Shown here: in pieces, positions 30,401 to 37,434 of the stretch
Position numbering within the stretch: position 1 is the stretch's first letter
How the letters are laid out: every line of letters begins with the position of its first letter
From: Aurantiochytrium sp. KH105
Lineage: Eukaryota; Sar; Bigyra; Thraustochytrida; Thraustochytriidae
NCBI GenBank assembly: GCA_003116975.1
Contig: BGKB01000001.1
Location: 608,212-672,211, forward strand
Direction: 5' to 3'
DNA length: 64,000 nt
The notes under the pieces: generated by a model
Told to the model about the DNA's origin: nothing
Databases searched by the model: none
The model's input: only the letters and a program-made list of their open reading frames with translations
Translations under genes and position numbers: made by a program

Positions 30401-31138
30401 GGTGAGAGACTCGCACGCATAAAGTAATAGATCGCCGTCGACCTGCTGCAGGGCACCGAGGCTTGACAAATTTGGGCAGTCGCTGAGATCGAGGCTGCCT
30501 TTGACGCAACTGAGAGCGTCACCCAGGGTCGCCAAGTTCGAGCACTCGCTGAGGTCGACGGAGCAGGGAAGATTGGCGACAGGAGGAGGCTCGCTGATGA
30601 GCGACATGGAGAGGTCCAGCCCAATGCTTCGAGTAAGCCACGCGGTGACTTCGATTTCGTCTTCGCACTGCTCGAGGCCTTTCAAATGTTTCTTCAGTTC
30701 TATGCCAGTCCAACTCCGGATCGTATTGAGCGGAGAGCCATCCTCGACGATTTTCACGAGTTGGTCGATGAGGTCTTCGCGCGGGGGATTGTCCGAGAGC
30801 ACGGGTCCCTCGCCCGCGGCAAGGGCTTGCGCGAGAAGTTCTCCCTGGCGCTGCAGGCTTGCATGCTCCGCCGCAGCAGCGCTACGCAGCACGCGCCGCG
30901 TCTTCTTCGCCGCGTCTTCCCGCGCGGCGAGCTCCGCGGCGTCTCCGCGCGCGGCTTCCACCCACTCGTCGAGGGCGCGCGCCACATCCTCGTCCAGGGC
31001 TGCGTTCTCCTCGTCGAGGGCGGCGAGATGCGCGGCCTCCTCCTCGGCTGCTCGTGCCGCGGCCTCGGCCGCTGCGGCTCGCGCGGCGCGGCGGCGACCC
31101 TCGCGCGGCCTGCACAGCAGCGCCGCCAGCCGCACCAT
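27413..31138 (-). CDS. Large LRR protein with C-terminal NEL-type E3 ubiquitin ligase domain
   Basis: A 1241-residue protein. Residues about 10-120 are an Ala/Glu/Arg-rich coiled coil. Residues about 190-880 are many degenerate LRRs of about 20-24 residues with a C-x-x-L-x-x-LP rhythm (LTLRDCPNFVMLPEGL, LDLTWCTSLTTLP). Residues about 905-1225 match the NEL fold of the IpaH/SspH/SlrP effector family: DACGDKPIWALNQMK supplies the catalytic C-x-D (C1039, D1041), followed by LGRRLMRLEIV, QLTFVDDVCVYLRF and EDFEAWLQNWEEW in the expected order. NEL enzymes form a thioester with ubiquitin and modify proteins bound by their LRRs. The frame has no ATG upstream of 31138. No intron, secretion signal or bacterial-style N-terminus is seen. 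In a eukaryotic context this suggests old gene transfer. Domain identity is by motif reading only. Confidence 0.8.
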   Translation of the reverse strand: MVRLAALLCRPREGRRRAARAAAAEAAARAAEEEAAHLAALDEENAALDEDVARALDEWVEAARGDAAELAAREDAAKKTRRVLRSAAAAEHASLQRQGELLAQALAAGEGPVLSDNPPREDLIDQLVKIVEDGSPLNTIRSWTGIELKKHLKGLEQCEDEIEVTAWLTRSIGLDLSMSLISEPPPVANLPCSVDLSECSNLATLGDALSCVKGSLDLSDCPNLSSLGALQQVDGDLLLYACESLTELPSRIFVGQDLALDGCSALKVCEKTSCGGRVDLNNCSALQSAKFEHIECWYRRSYESLLGFDTLSHLVHLSIDSCTSIELMLVETLQVLEVRSFSDKIRLHACSSLREVDLTANGNDVTPEISISQLDDLEQMSVHGSLASMSARLCPRLETIVGDANVKYHFTWLMCPRLSAFNVTFGSSVTITMSGMDALVALSALEGALKVHLYSCPALIDLDIPFADEFSAFDCPELSSTPARVFKQSQIKHCDKIQDVPDVESDDIDIFGSVMPSLSLRTVNLLKLRSCNNLCEISVTDGGPAKSSQDTQTSNLANWSISACPMLNSIEIITIKRFATLTLKSLPELAHFSITHPADAYESSRCKVENLTLEGCGKVHSLDLPDDFELEKLEVVSCEELSSLRGILVKRELVATSCPSLESLCEVDSSTSVTIRNCSRFREIQMGETRSLSVFSCESFEGLPNNFSVDSVLEIAQCEKFTDLGEGLSAPSGVTVRECAAFTSLPKEMETSSLCIERCKAFENLTQVQGLEQAYITIKDCFNFIHIEAGLCATRLDFIYCSRLEEIPNLDPTVSTLTLRDCPNFVMLPEGLRVDKLVLTNSPCLSQLPQDFHAYTLDLTWCTSLTTLPSCVDSWGLEGHEGEGRRHDIDLTRSGVATNTDETERLGVLDNAFLFIQTSGPDMTLREDPDLAWDRDDDGNFVSLESAVNTFLDSFGRIYESNVGITAPMVVEAVPSAYAHGVKEFLRMLFYSKEFSLQTTTRPGLLRRVYEVFDLLVSSSDQDVREGLCIRMADSGDACGDKPIWALNQMKQTVLVAEARGERQALRDLGRRLMRLEIVHEHVRELIGQLTFVDDVCVYLRFEIDLRERLDLPVSAEDMLFPNYVSIPDEAIEAAAEAALNVSEEDFEAWLQNWEEWQRQDRLEQSATLTLESLPRNSLKRISLSWQTLMGTRISDPVRLLPSRTIWSLKELLRHWVDTGHDLHNVSRSYEDLTKNLTRCI

Positions 31139-31675
31139 GGCGCTCGGGCGCGCTTGCTCGCTCGCTCGCTCGCTCGATCGATAGATCTCCAGCGCTCGGT
31201 TGTTTGCTTGTTTGCTTGCTCGCTCGCTTGCTTGTTTGTTTGTTTGTGGGGCCGGCCGCCGCGGCACGTGCTGACGCCCTGTTCTGGTGTGCTTGTAGAA
31301 GTATACTATGTATACATTAATGTAAGGTGACGCACGCGACGCTGCTGAGCTGGGCTGGCTTGCGCAGTGCGTTCCGCACCCCTAGCGCACTTGAGGGGCG
31401 GGGTTCGCAGGAAGGTGAGCCATGTGGAACACGAAGATAAAGCGAAGCAAGGCAAAGCAAGGCATCATGTGCTTTTTTCCCAAGAAGAAAGCAGCAGCGG
31501 CGCAGCGAGTGAATAGATCTGAATCGAAAGGAATGGAATGCCAGTGGAATGCAAGTTCGAGTGAAAAGAGCATTGGTAGTATACTACAACGAAAAGAACA
31601 TTTTGGTATACAATGAAAAGAGCATTGGTAGTACAATTTGTAGACCTAGAGAACCGCATGTTGAAGGGAAGTGAG
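31139..31675. other. Intergenic region upstream of LRR-NEL
   Basis: 537 bp. Directly upstream of the LRR-NEL start lie CTCG units (about 31155-31180) and TTGC/TTGT tetranucleotide units (about 31198-31250). Further along is an AT-rich patch (TATACTATGTATACATTA at about 31303) and a repeated 20-mer near the methyltransferase 3' end. No gene is seen. Confidence 0.5.
31562..31633. repeat. Two 20-bp direct repeats
   Basis: TGAAAAGAGCATTGGTAGTA occurs at 31562-31581 and again at 31614-31633, with a degenerate third copy between them. They sit in the 3' flank of the methyltransferase gene. Function unknown. Confidence 0.9.
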
Positions 31676-32638
31676 TCAGGAGGACGTTGGCGCGAGGCCG
31701 AGAGCTTCGAGCTCAACCTCGAGCTCAGGGCGCGTAAATTTGGGGAGAGCGGCCTGAACCTGTGCCCAAAGGATATCGTGAGCATCCTCGGTGGCGTCAG
31801 TTTCTTCAAGCGGGCGTCGAAAGACAATGAGCTTGACTTTTTTCACATTGACAAAGGCCTTGGGCCCGAGATCACGACCTCGCGCCAGCATTCTCGGGCG
31901 GAAAAGGTGCGTCTCTGCCACAATACCAAGCTCCTCGAGCTTGGCGATAAAGTCATCCGTGTTGCAGCGACAAGGGTCCGAAAGGATTCCAATGCCGCCA
32001 GGACGGAGCGCCTGGGCAAAGGCGCGAGCCACGGGCGCCACCGTACCCCGGTAAAAGAGGATATCTGACCCAATGACAAGATCAAACGCGCTCTGGGGGA
32101 CGGTCTCGGGCGCGTTCCAGTCAAGCTTGGCAAAGGTAATGTTGGAAAGCGCGTTTGCCGCGGCGCTCTTTTCGCAGACGCGAAGAGCATCGGGGACGAG
32201 ATCCGTCATGCGCACGGACGCCGTGCCAACGAGAGCGGCCGTAAGGCTGCACAGCCCGGACCCGCCTCCAATCTCGAGGACCTCGATGTCCTTGCCTGCG
32301 GCGGCCTCGGCGCTGAGGTCGAGGGCATTGACAAAGCTGGCGGTAAGCAGAGAGGTGCCCCAGAAGAACTCCCAAAGATCGCACTGCACGTCTGTGTGAG
32401 TCGCTCTGATCACTTTGTGACGTCACGCCTTCATCGTCGCGCGCATACGTACCTGTTTTTTCGCCTGCGAAAAGACGCCCGCCTTGGGGTCTCGCAGGTG
32501 CACGAGCTTGACAATTCGCGCGGGTTTCTGCGCCCTTTCCTCCCCCTCCTCCTCCTCCTCTGGCAGCCCGCCGGCCGCGAGCGGGACCTCGGACTCTGCG
32601 AGCTCCGGGAGCTCCATCTCCTCCTCCTCCTCCGCCAT
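31676..32638 (-). CDS. METTL21/MTF16-type protein methyltransferase, two exons
   Basis: Exon 1 is 32638-32453 (62 codons), exon 2 is 32383-31676; the mature product is 297 residues. The exon 2 frame has no usable ATG: a TGA lies just upstream of it in frame. Exon 1 opens with MAEEEEEMELPELAES and ends in QAKKQ at a strong donor; splicing in phase 0 gives KKQ-CDLWEFFWGTS. The 'LWEFFWGTSLLTASFV' start, SAM-binding VLEIGGGSGLCSL and the later FDLVIGSDILFY fit the methyltransferase-16 family, which methylates lysines on chaperones and elongation factors. The substrate is unknown. The acidic N-terminus is low complexity. It is divergent from UPRT, sharing a 454-bp promoter with three copies of the recurring 14-mer. 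Confidence 0.8.
32384..32452 (-). other. 69-bp spliceosomal intron
   Basis: Donor CAG|GTACGT at 32452 and acceptor GTGCAG| ending at 32384, read on the minus strand. It contains an in-frame TGA, and removal joins the two coding frames in phase 0. It is the only intron that could be supported in the window. Confidence 0.75.
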
Positions 32639-32749
32639 GGACGTTCTCGCGCACCCGCGTCTGCGCGCGCGCACGAGCGTAGTCTTGCCTGCCCGCCGGG
32701 AGGGGGCTTTTTCACTGCCGCCTGCTTCTTCGTCCTCGCGCAACCAGGT

Positions 32750-32763
32750 GCGCAACCCTTTTC
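32750..32763 (-). promoter_or_regulatory. 14-mer promoter element, one mismatch
   Basis: GAAAAGGGTTGCGC on the minus strand, 13 of 14 bases identical to the other copies. Confidence 0.45.
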
Positions 32764-32774
32764 CCGTCCGTCGA

Positions 32775-32788
32775 GCGCAACCCTTTTT
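32775..32788 (-). promoter_or_regulatory. 14-mer promoter element AAAAAGGGTTGCGC
   Basis: An exact copy on the minus strand about 140 bp upstream of the methyltransferase start codon. Confidence 0.5.
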
Positions 32789-32845
32789 GGCGTCCCCAAC
32801 TTTTGGCCGTCGGAACAAAAACTTTTCGGAGTCCAAAGCAGAGCA

Positions 32846-32859
32846 GCGCAACCCTTTTT
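32846..32859 (-). promoter_or_regulatory. 14-mer promoter element AAAAAGGGTTGCGC
   Basis: A second exact copy, 71 bp from the previous one and in the same orientation. Confidence 0.5.
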
Positions 32860-33092
32860 CCGATTCCAAGTCGAGCTTACCCTGTTAGCAGGCAGACTCG
32901 GATCATCGCCGGGAAGCGCGGAGCGCAGCGGCGAGGAGCGCGAGCAGGACGAAGGCGACGACGACGCCGAAGAGCAGCAGCAGCAGCAGCAGCGAGAGGC
33001 GCGGAAGCGGCCCGCTTCGTTTGCGCTTGCGCAGGCCAGGTGCCGGAGCGTGAAGGCGTTCGCTCGCCGGGGACCGGGAAGAGCGCACGAAG

Positions 33093-33920
33093 ATGCTGGC
33101 GCGGCGAGCCGCCAGCGGCGCCGCGCGGCTCGTGCGCGCGAGGAGGAGCGCCGGCGGCAGCGAGGGCGCGTGGCGAGCGAGGCCAGCGGCGACGGCAGCA
33201 GCGATGGCCGTAGCAGCGACGACAGCGACGATGGCGGAGAGACGCGAGGAAAACCGCGCGTGCGCAGCCGCCGCAGCCGCCGAGGTGCGCTGCCTCGCGG
33301 GCGAGGGCATGAAGAGCGTGGACGCCCTGCTGCTGCGTGTCCGAGACCGCGAAAGTAGCCAGGACCGCTTTATTTTCTACGTAGATCGCGCAATCAAGCT
33401 GGTCGTCGAAGTCGCTCTCGGAGAACTCGCCACCGAGAAGAAGACAGTGGTGACGCCCACCGGCGCGCAGGTTGACGGGTACGACTTTGCGCGACCTGTG
33501 GCGGCCGTCTCAATCTTGCGGTCAGGCGACGCCTTCATGCAGGCTTTTAACGCGTGCATGCCCGGGTCGCCCACCGGCAAGCTCTTGGTCGCCAAACACG
33601 CCGGGTCGGAACTTCAGGTGCTGTACTCCAAGCTACCCAAGAACCTTGCCTCGTGCAGCGTTCTTCTCATGGACCCGCTCTTGGCGACTGGGTCCACCAT
33701 GATCAAGAGTCTTCAGGTGCTCACGGGCGAGTACGGCGTTGACCCACAGCATATTACCGTGCTTTGTCTCATTAGCTGCCCCGCTGGCATCAAGAATGTG
33801 CAGGAGGCCTTTCCGCAGGTTCGCATTATAACCGCTGCCGTCGATGCAGGTCTCAACAAGGAGCATTTCATTTCGCCAGGCCTTGGCAGCTTTGGTGATC
33901 GTTACTTTGGCACGCGCTAG
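33093..33920 (+). CDS. UPRT: Uracil phosphoribosyltransferase
   Basis: A 275-residue protein. The core shows RPVAAVSILRSGDAFMQAF, VLYSKLP, the PRPP-binding loop MDPLLATGSTM (about 193-203), AAVDAGLN and the uracil-binding C-terminus SPGLGSFGDRYFGT (about 261-274). The enzyme makes UMP from uracil and PRPP in pyrimidine salvage. The first 35-70 residues are Arg/Ala-rich (MLARRAASGAARLVRARRSA) and lack acids at the start, which resembles a mitochondrial or other targeting presequence; Met38 or Met47 could start a cytosolic form. The loop has LLATGST where the family usually has MLATGGS, a conservative change, so activity is likely retained. Human UPRT is reported to lack residues needed for uracil use, so biochemical activity is not certain from homology alone. 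Confidence 0.88.
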   Translation: MLARRAASGAARLVRARRSAGGSEGAWRARPAATAAAMAVAATTATMAERREENRACAAAAAAEVRCLAGEGMKSVDALLLRVRDRESSQDRFIFYVDRAIKLVVEVALGELATEKKTVVTPTGAQVDGYDFARPVAAVSILRSGDAFMQAFNACMPGSPTGKLLVAKHAGSELQVLYSKLPKNLASCSVLLMDPLLATGSTMIKSLQVLTGEYGVDPQHITVLCLISCPAGIKNVQEAFPQVRIITAAVDAGLNKEHFISPGLGSFGDRYFGTR

Positions 33921-34701
33921 GCTCTCTTCAATTTCTTTTCTTTTCTTTATACACAACGGAAACGGGGCTTCTTTGGTGACGTGCCTGCCAGCCACAGCCA
34001 CGTAATGCAATTCCCTTTCTTCATTTGCCCTCTTTCCTGTTTCTCTTCTTTCTTCGTTTCGAGCGGTTGATTCCTGAAGAGGGTCATTGAAACGAAGACT
34101 GGAAAAGGATGGTTTTCTTTCCTTTTTTGAATCAAAACGAAAAATTGAAAAGACGAAAACATACACGTTGCTAATTTAGCGCTGAGTCTTGCCAATGGCT
34201 CTCTCCTTGATATGTCTCTCTTGAATGATCTTGAATCATTCACCGCTCGAGATAAGAGCGCGATATCTGCACACGACATTTTGTCCATAGCGCGAGCTGT
34301 CCACTTACAGTTAGATGGACCCGGGGACGCTCCGCATAGTAAGGCGATACTGAGCTACGCACTGCGCGAAAGAGGGGTGTCTCGTGCACCTACAGAGCGA
34401 TATCGAAGAAAGGCGCGCGCGTCGTTTCCACTTTTTTCACAGCTGAAAGTATCTTAAAAATGGTGGAATGAGGTTAAGCAAGAAGAGTCTTTTACAAGGG
34501 GCAGCGAAGCGCACCCGCGTGCACTCGCACATGTCCAATTTAAGGCTGAGATTAGAAAAAGAATGTCGTCATGGTTACGTCAGCAATGGCGTTCCTTGAA
34601 AGTCTGAGCTTGGGGATGAGCAAACAGGCAGCTCGACTTGCCTAGATTAGCCAAGCCAAGCCTAGCCTAGTCCAGTAGCCTAGCCTTGCCTTCTTCGCGG
34701 C
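33921..34701. other. Convergent intergenic region, UPRT to DUF4243 gene
   Basis: 781 bp. Contains an 8-bp inverted repeat TGAATGAT/ATCATTCA (34222-34242), an 81-codon plus-strand frame beginning at 34212 (MSLLNDLESFTARDKSAIS) with no recognised homology, and AGCCTA-like units near 34640-34685. The short frame is left unannotated because nothing else supports it. Confidence 0.45.
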
Positions 34702-35886
34702 TCAGAGAGATGATCGGAGGTTTGTGACAATCTGTGTCGCTTGCTTGTACAGCGCTGGTGAGCAATTTGCATCGCAAGAGAGCGCGCGCTCATACGCAAC
34801 GGCACCCAACTTGTACGCGTGTTCATCGAGATCCTTTTCCCGAAGAGCAGGCAAAAGATTCTCCCACGATTTTTCTCTGGCTTCGGCCTCATGCGGACAC
34901 GAAGAAGAAGGAAGCTGCGGAACGCCACATACTGCCATGACGGCAAGAAGCGTATTGGCAAGACATTGTTGAGCAAAAGCCGGGTCTACGAGATGCTCGA
35001 CCTGGTGCAATGCCCAGGAGCATGTGACTCCATGGAGAAGAATGAAACTGTAAACGGCTTTGCCGCTTTTCTTATCTTGCGCTTGCTCACGTGTCGTGTC
35101 AACAAAGACGCGGCAGAGCAGGTCCACGTACCATGCGATGCTGGGAACGAGGGGCAGGTCTTTGGAGAGCTCATGAAGGTCATCGATGGCGTAGAGACTG
35201 ATGATGCGAAGTTGGTTTTGCGGACGCGAGTTGCTAAAGTCATCGGCCTCGTGCGCTCGCTGCTTGAGAAGCTGAGGGATGGTGTCTTCGCTCCGCATGC
35301 GATCGCAGGCTCGAAGGAAGGCCGCTTCAAACTCTTGATAGCTCACAGCATGCATGTCATCTGCTTTTGCACCATTTGCGTTGTGTTGAGACTGAGGTCT
35401 TGCAAGCGGTAGGTACGAATGATGCATGTACGCCAATCCCTCGACGGTAGTCTGGTCGACCTGAGCACGGTATCCGTATCCGAGATGGATCATGTTATGC
35501 AAGAGGGCGCCGCAAATACCGGGTAAGAGACGATTGAGGTAGGCGCGGATGACGACGTCGCGACCCTTGCGGTCAACCTCGCGCTGGTAAAAGTCTCGAA
35601 GAGCAAAGAAGCGTTTGCGCGCCCCGACAAGGTCAGAGTCGAATTCTTCAAGGGGAGGAAGACCAAGCGCATCTTCCTCTTGTCGTGCTTCGCTAGCGTC
35701 GCGGAGCGGGGTAGAAGCTTCGTACTTGGCGACAAAATCCTCGATTCGGGCGTCTGGAGCGCCAAGGTGCTCGAGCGCGACAACGCCGTGCGCCAGATGA
35801 TTCGTCAAGACGCCCTTGTACTCAAAGTTCCAGTGTTGCGTGGACCAGATGGAGCCCAACTTTCGGGCAAGGCTCTGGCGCACCAT
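34702..35886 (-). CDS. Questin-oxidase-like protein (DUF4243)
   Basis: A 394-residue protein. The N-terminal signature HWNFEYKGVLTNHLAHGVVA with ALEHLGAP and FVAKYEAST matches the DUF4243/questin oxidase-like family (GedK type). The middle has LLPGICGALLHNMIHLGYGYR and LAYMHHSYLPL, the conserved His-rich helices; LHGVTCSWALHQ follows. In fungi GedK-type proteins act in anthraquinone metabolism as Baeyer-Villiger-type oxygenases without an obvious cofactor site; many family members are of unknown function. No biosynthetic cluster partners are seen next to it. Start ATG 35886 directly precedes the homology. It is divergent from bL20m. Confidence 0.8.
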   Translation of the reverse strand: MVRQSLARKLGSIWSTQHWNFEYKGVLTNHLAHGVVALEHLGAPDARIEDFVAKYEASTPLRDASEARQEEDALGLPPLEEFDSDLVGARKRFFALRDFYQREVDRKGRDVVIRAYLNRLLPGICGALLHNMIHLGYGYRAQVDQTTVEGLAYMHHSYLPLARPQSQHNANGAKADDMHAVSYQEFEAAFLRACDRMRSEDTIPQLLKQRAHEADDFSNSRPQNQLRIISLYAIDDLHELSKDLPLVPSIAWYVDLLCRVFVDTTREQAQDKKSGKAVYSFILLHGVTCSWALHQVEHLVDPAFAQQCLANTLLAVMAVCGVPQLPSSSCPHEAEAREKSWENLLPALREKDLDEHAYKLGAVAYERALSCDANCSPALYKQATQIVTNLRSSL

Positions 35887-36579
35887 GTCTTGCGCTCCTA
35901 GCCTACGTGCACCGTGCGCGCGTGCGCTTCACTGTCAGTCGTTTCTTGGTCTGGTATTCCGTGTTTGCGTGCAGTGCGAGCGAAAACCATCGCTGGGCCG
36001 AGATATGTAGTCGTTGTCGTCGTCGTCGTCAGCGGCCGCGGCTGCGGCCGCGGCGCAGGCGGCGGCGGCGATGCCGAAACGATGCACGCATATACTTGCA
36101 TAGAAGTTTTGTTCTCTCGCGTCCCTTTCCGCGTCCCGCGGAAGGTTTTGATCTTGCCGATCATCCATCACCCAATCTTGTCACTCTGAGTCATTTTCGG
36201 CCCGGCGCGATGACCAGATCTTGTCGCTCCACATGTGCTACGAATTCCTAACATCCTAAATACTACAAACGTTCTCAGTGTTCCACCAGCGGCCGGGCCG
36301 CCCCGGGAGCTGCTAAACGGGTTGCGCACACCGCGGCGCGGATGCATCGCGTGCGTGGCTGCCGCGCTCAGCCCGAAGGAGAAGGAGAGCAAGTAGAGGA
36401 GGAGCAGCAGCAGCAGCTGCAGAGCGCGAAGGAGCGGGCGGCGGAGAAAAGGCGCGGCGCGCGGAGAGGAGAGCAGGAGAGAGAGGACGGGGAGGAGGGC
36501 GGGCGGCTGCGCAGCTGCAGCTGCGGTCGCAGACGCAGGCGCAGGCGCGAAGGCTGTCTGAGAGGCAGACGGAGGCACC
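35887..36579. promoter_or_regulatory. Divergent promoter of DUF4243 gene and bL20m
   Basis: 693 bp with CGTC units and a GC-rich palindromic patch (about 36012-36070), a GGGTTGCGC element at 36319, and a purine/CAG-rich stretch before the bL20m start. No credible ORF. Confidence 0.5.
36319..36327 (+). promoter_or_regulatory. GGGTTGCGC element upstream of bL20m
   Basis: The core begins 261 bp upstream of the bL20m ATG, the same distance as the core in front of the CLASP-like gene, and in the same orientation. The AAAAA prefix is absent (TAAAC instead). Confidence 0.4.
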
Positions 36580-36909
36580 ATGACGTCCGGCAAGCTGGCC
36601 AAGTACTTGAAGATGGCCAAGGGCTACCGCGGCAAGGCCAAGAACTGCAAGCGCACGGTGTACAACCGCGTGGATAAGGCCTTGGAGCACAACTACAGGA
36701 ACCGCAAAGAGAAGAAGCGAGATGCTCGCACGCTGTGGATTCAGCAAGTGAACGCCGGCGTCGGCGAGCACGGCATGTCGTATTCCAACTTTGTTCACCA
36801 GCTCAACCAGTCCAAGGTGGAGCTCAACCGCAAGGTTCTCGCCGACATGGCCATCACCGAGCCCTTTTCCTTTCGCGCCATTGTTGAGCTTTGCAAGGCG
36901 AGCAAGTAA
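36580..36909 (+). CDS. MRPL20: Mitochondrial large-subunit ribosomal protein bL20
   Basis: A 109-residue bacterial-type L20. The family pattern is clear from near the start: AKGYRGKAKNCKRTVYNRVD, ALEHNYRNRKEKKRDARTLW, IQQVNAGVGEHGMSYSNFV and NRKVLADMAITEP. L20 is an early-assembling 23S rRNA binder. Being nuclear and without plastid-related neighbours, it is assigned to the mitochondrial ribosome. The protein starts almost directly with the rRNA-binding tail, so no cleavable presequence is visible; the basic N-terminus may serve for import. Bacterial L20 is about 117 residues, so length is normal. Confidence 0.92.
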   Translation: MTSGKLAKYLKMAKGYRGKAKNCKRTVYNRVDKALEHNYRNRKEKKRDARTLWIQQVNAGVGEHGMSYSNFVHQLNQSKVELNRKVLADMAITEPFSFRAIVELCKASK

Positions 36910-37434
36910 GCCACTCCAGCAAACAAGCAAGCAAGCCAAAATAAACAAGCAAACATGCAAAAAAAAGGGCAAGCTAGCTAGCCAACAAGGAAGCGCGCGA
37001 TGCCTCTTTACAAACCCCCCTGAACGATTGAAGCTATTCTCCTCTTTGGACATGACTTTCTTTTGTTTTTCTCTTGATGCTGATTTCAAAGAGAAAGATG
37101 GAGACTTTCTCTTGAAGACATCCGGACAAGCAGATCAACACTCATACATCGAGGGCGATACTTTTTCGGTGTAGACTTTGCATCTCCTCCGCTTTCTCTT
37201 GCCGGTCCAAAGACGGGTCCTGAGCGAGCTCGAGGCGTGGGGCCCTTTCTCGCTCTCACACGAGGATCAACTAGCATCGTTCTCAATCATAGTTTTGGTC
37301 GGCGCGCAAGAAAATAGAGTGCGCAAAGTCCAACAAAGGATACCGACAACGCGCTCTCGTGGGCGAGTCTTCCGTTATTTGTGATTAACAATATGATGGA
37401 CTTGCTTAATCATTGATGCTTTACGTACGTATGT
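36910..37434. other. Convergent intergenic region
   Basis: 525 bp between bL20m and the first PAN-like gene. Starts with AAGC/AACA-type units (about 36918-36957) and an A-run. Otherwise unremarkable 3' flanking sequence. Confidence 0.5.

Larger units (their letters stand above)
32639..33092. promoter_or_regulatory. Divergent promoter of methyltransferase and UPRT
   Basis: 454 bp. It carries three copies of the 14-mer (one with a single mismatch) plus a shorter GCGCAACC at about 32738, all reading toward the methyltransferase. The UPRT side is GC-rich with CAG units at about 32971-32990. Open frames through it are not credible. Confidence 0.55.

Noticed and set aside
27413..31138. Bacterial contamination as explanation for the NEL gene
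   Set aside because: It sits between ABHD18 and a spliced methyltransferase in one contiguous sequence, and has the same upstream tetranucleotide repeats as neighbouring genes; not excluded for certain, but not favoured.
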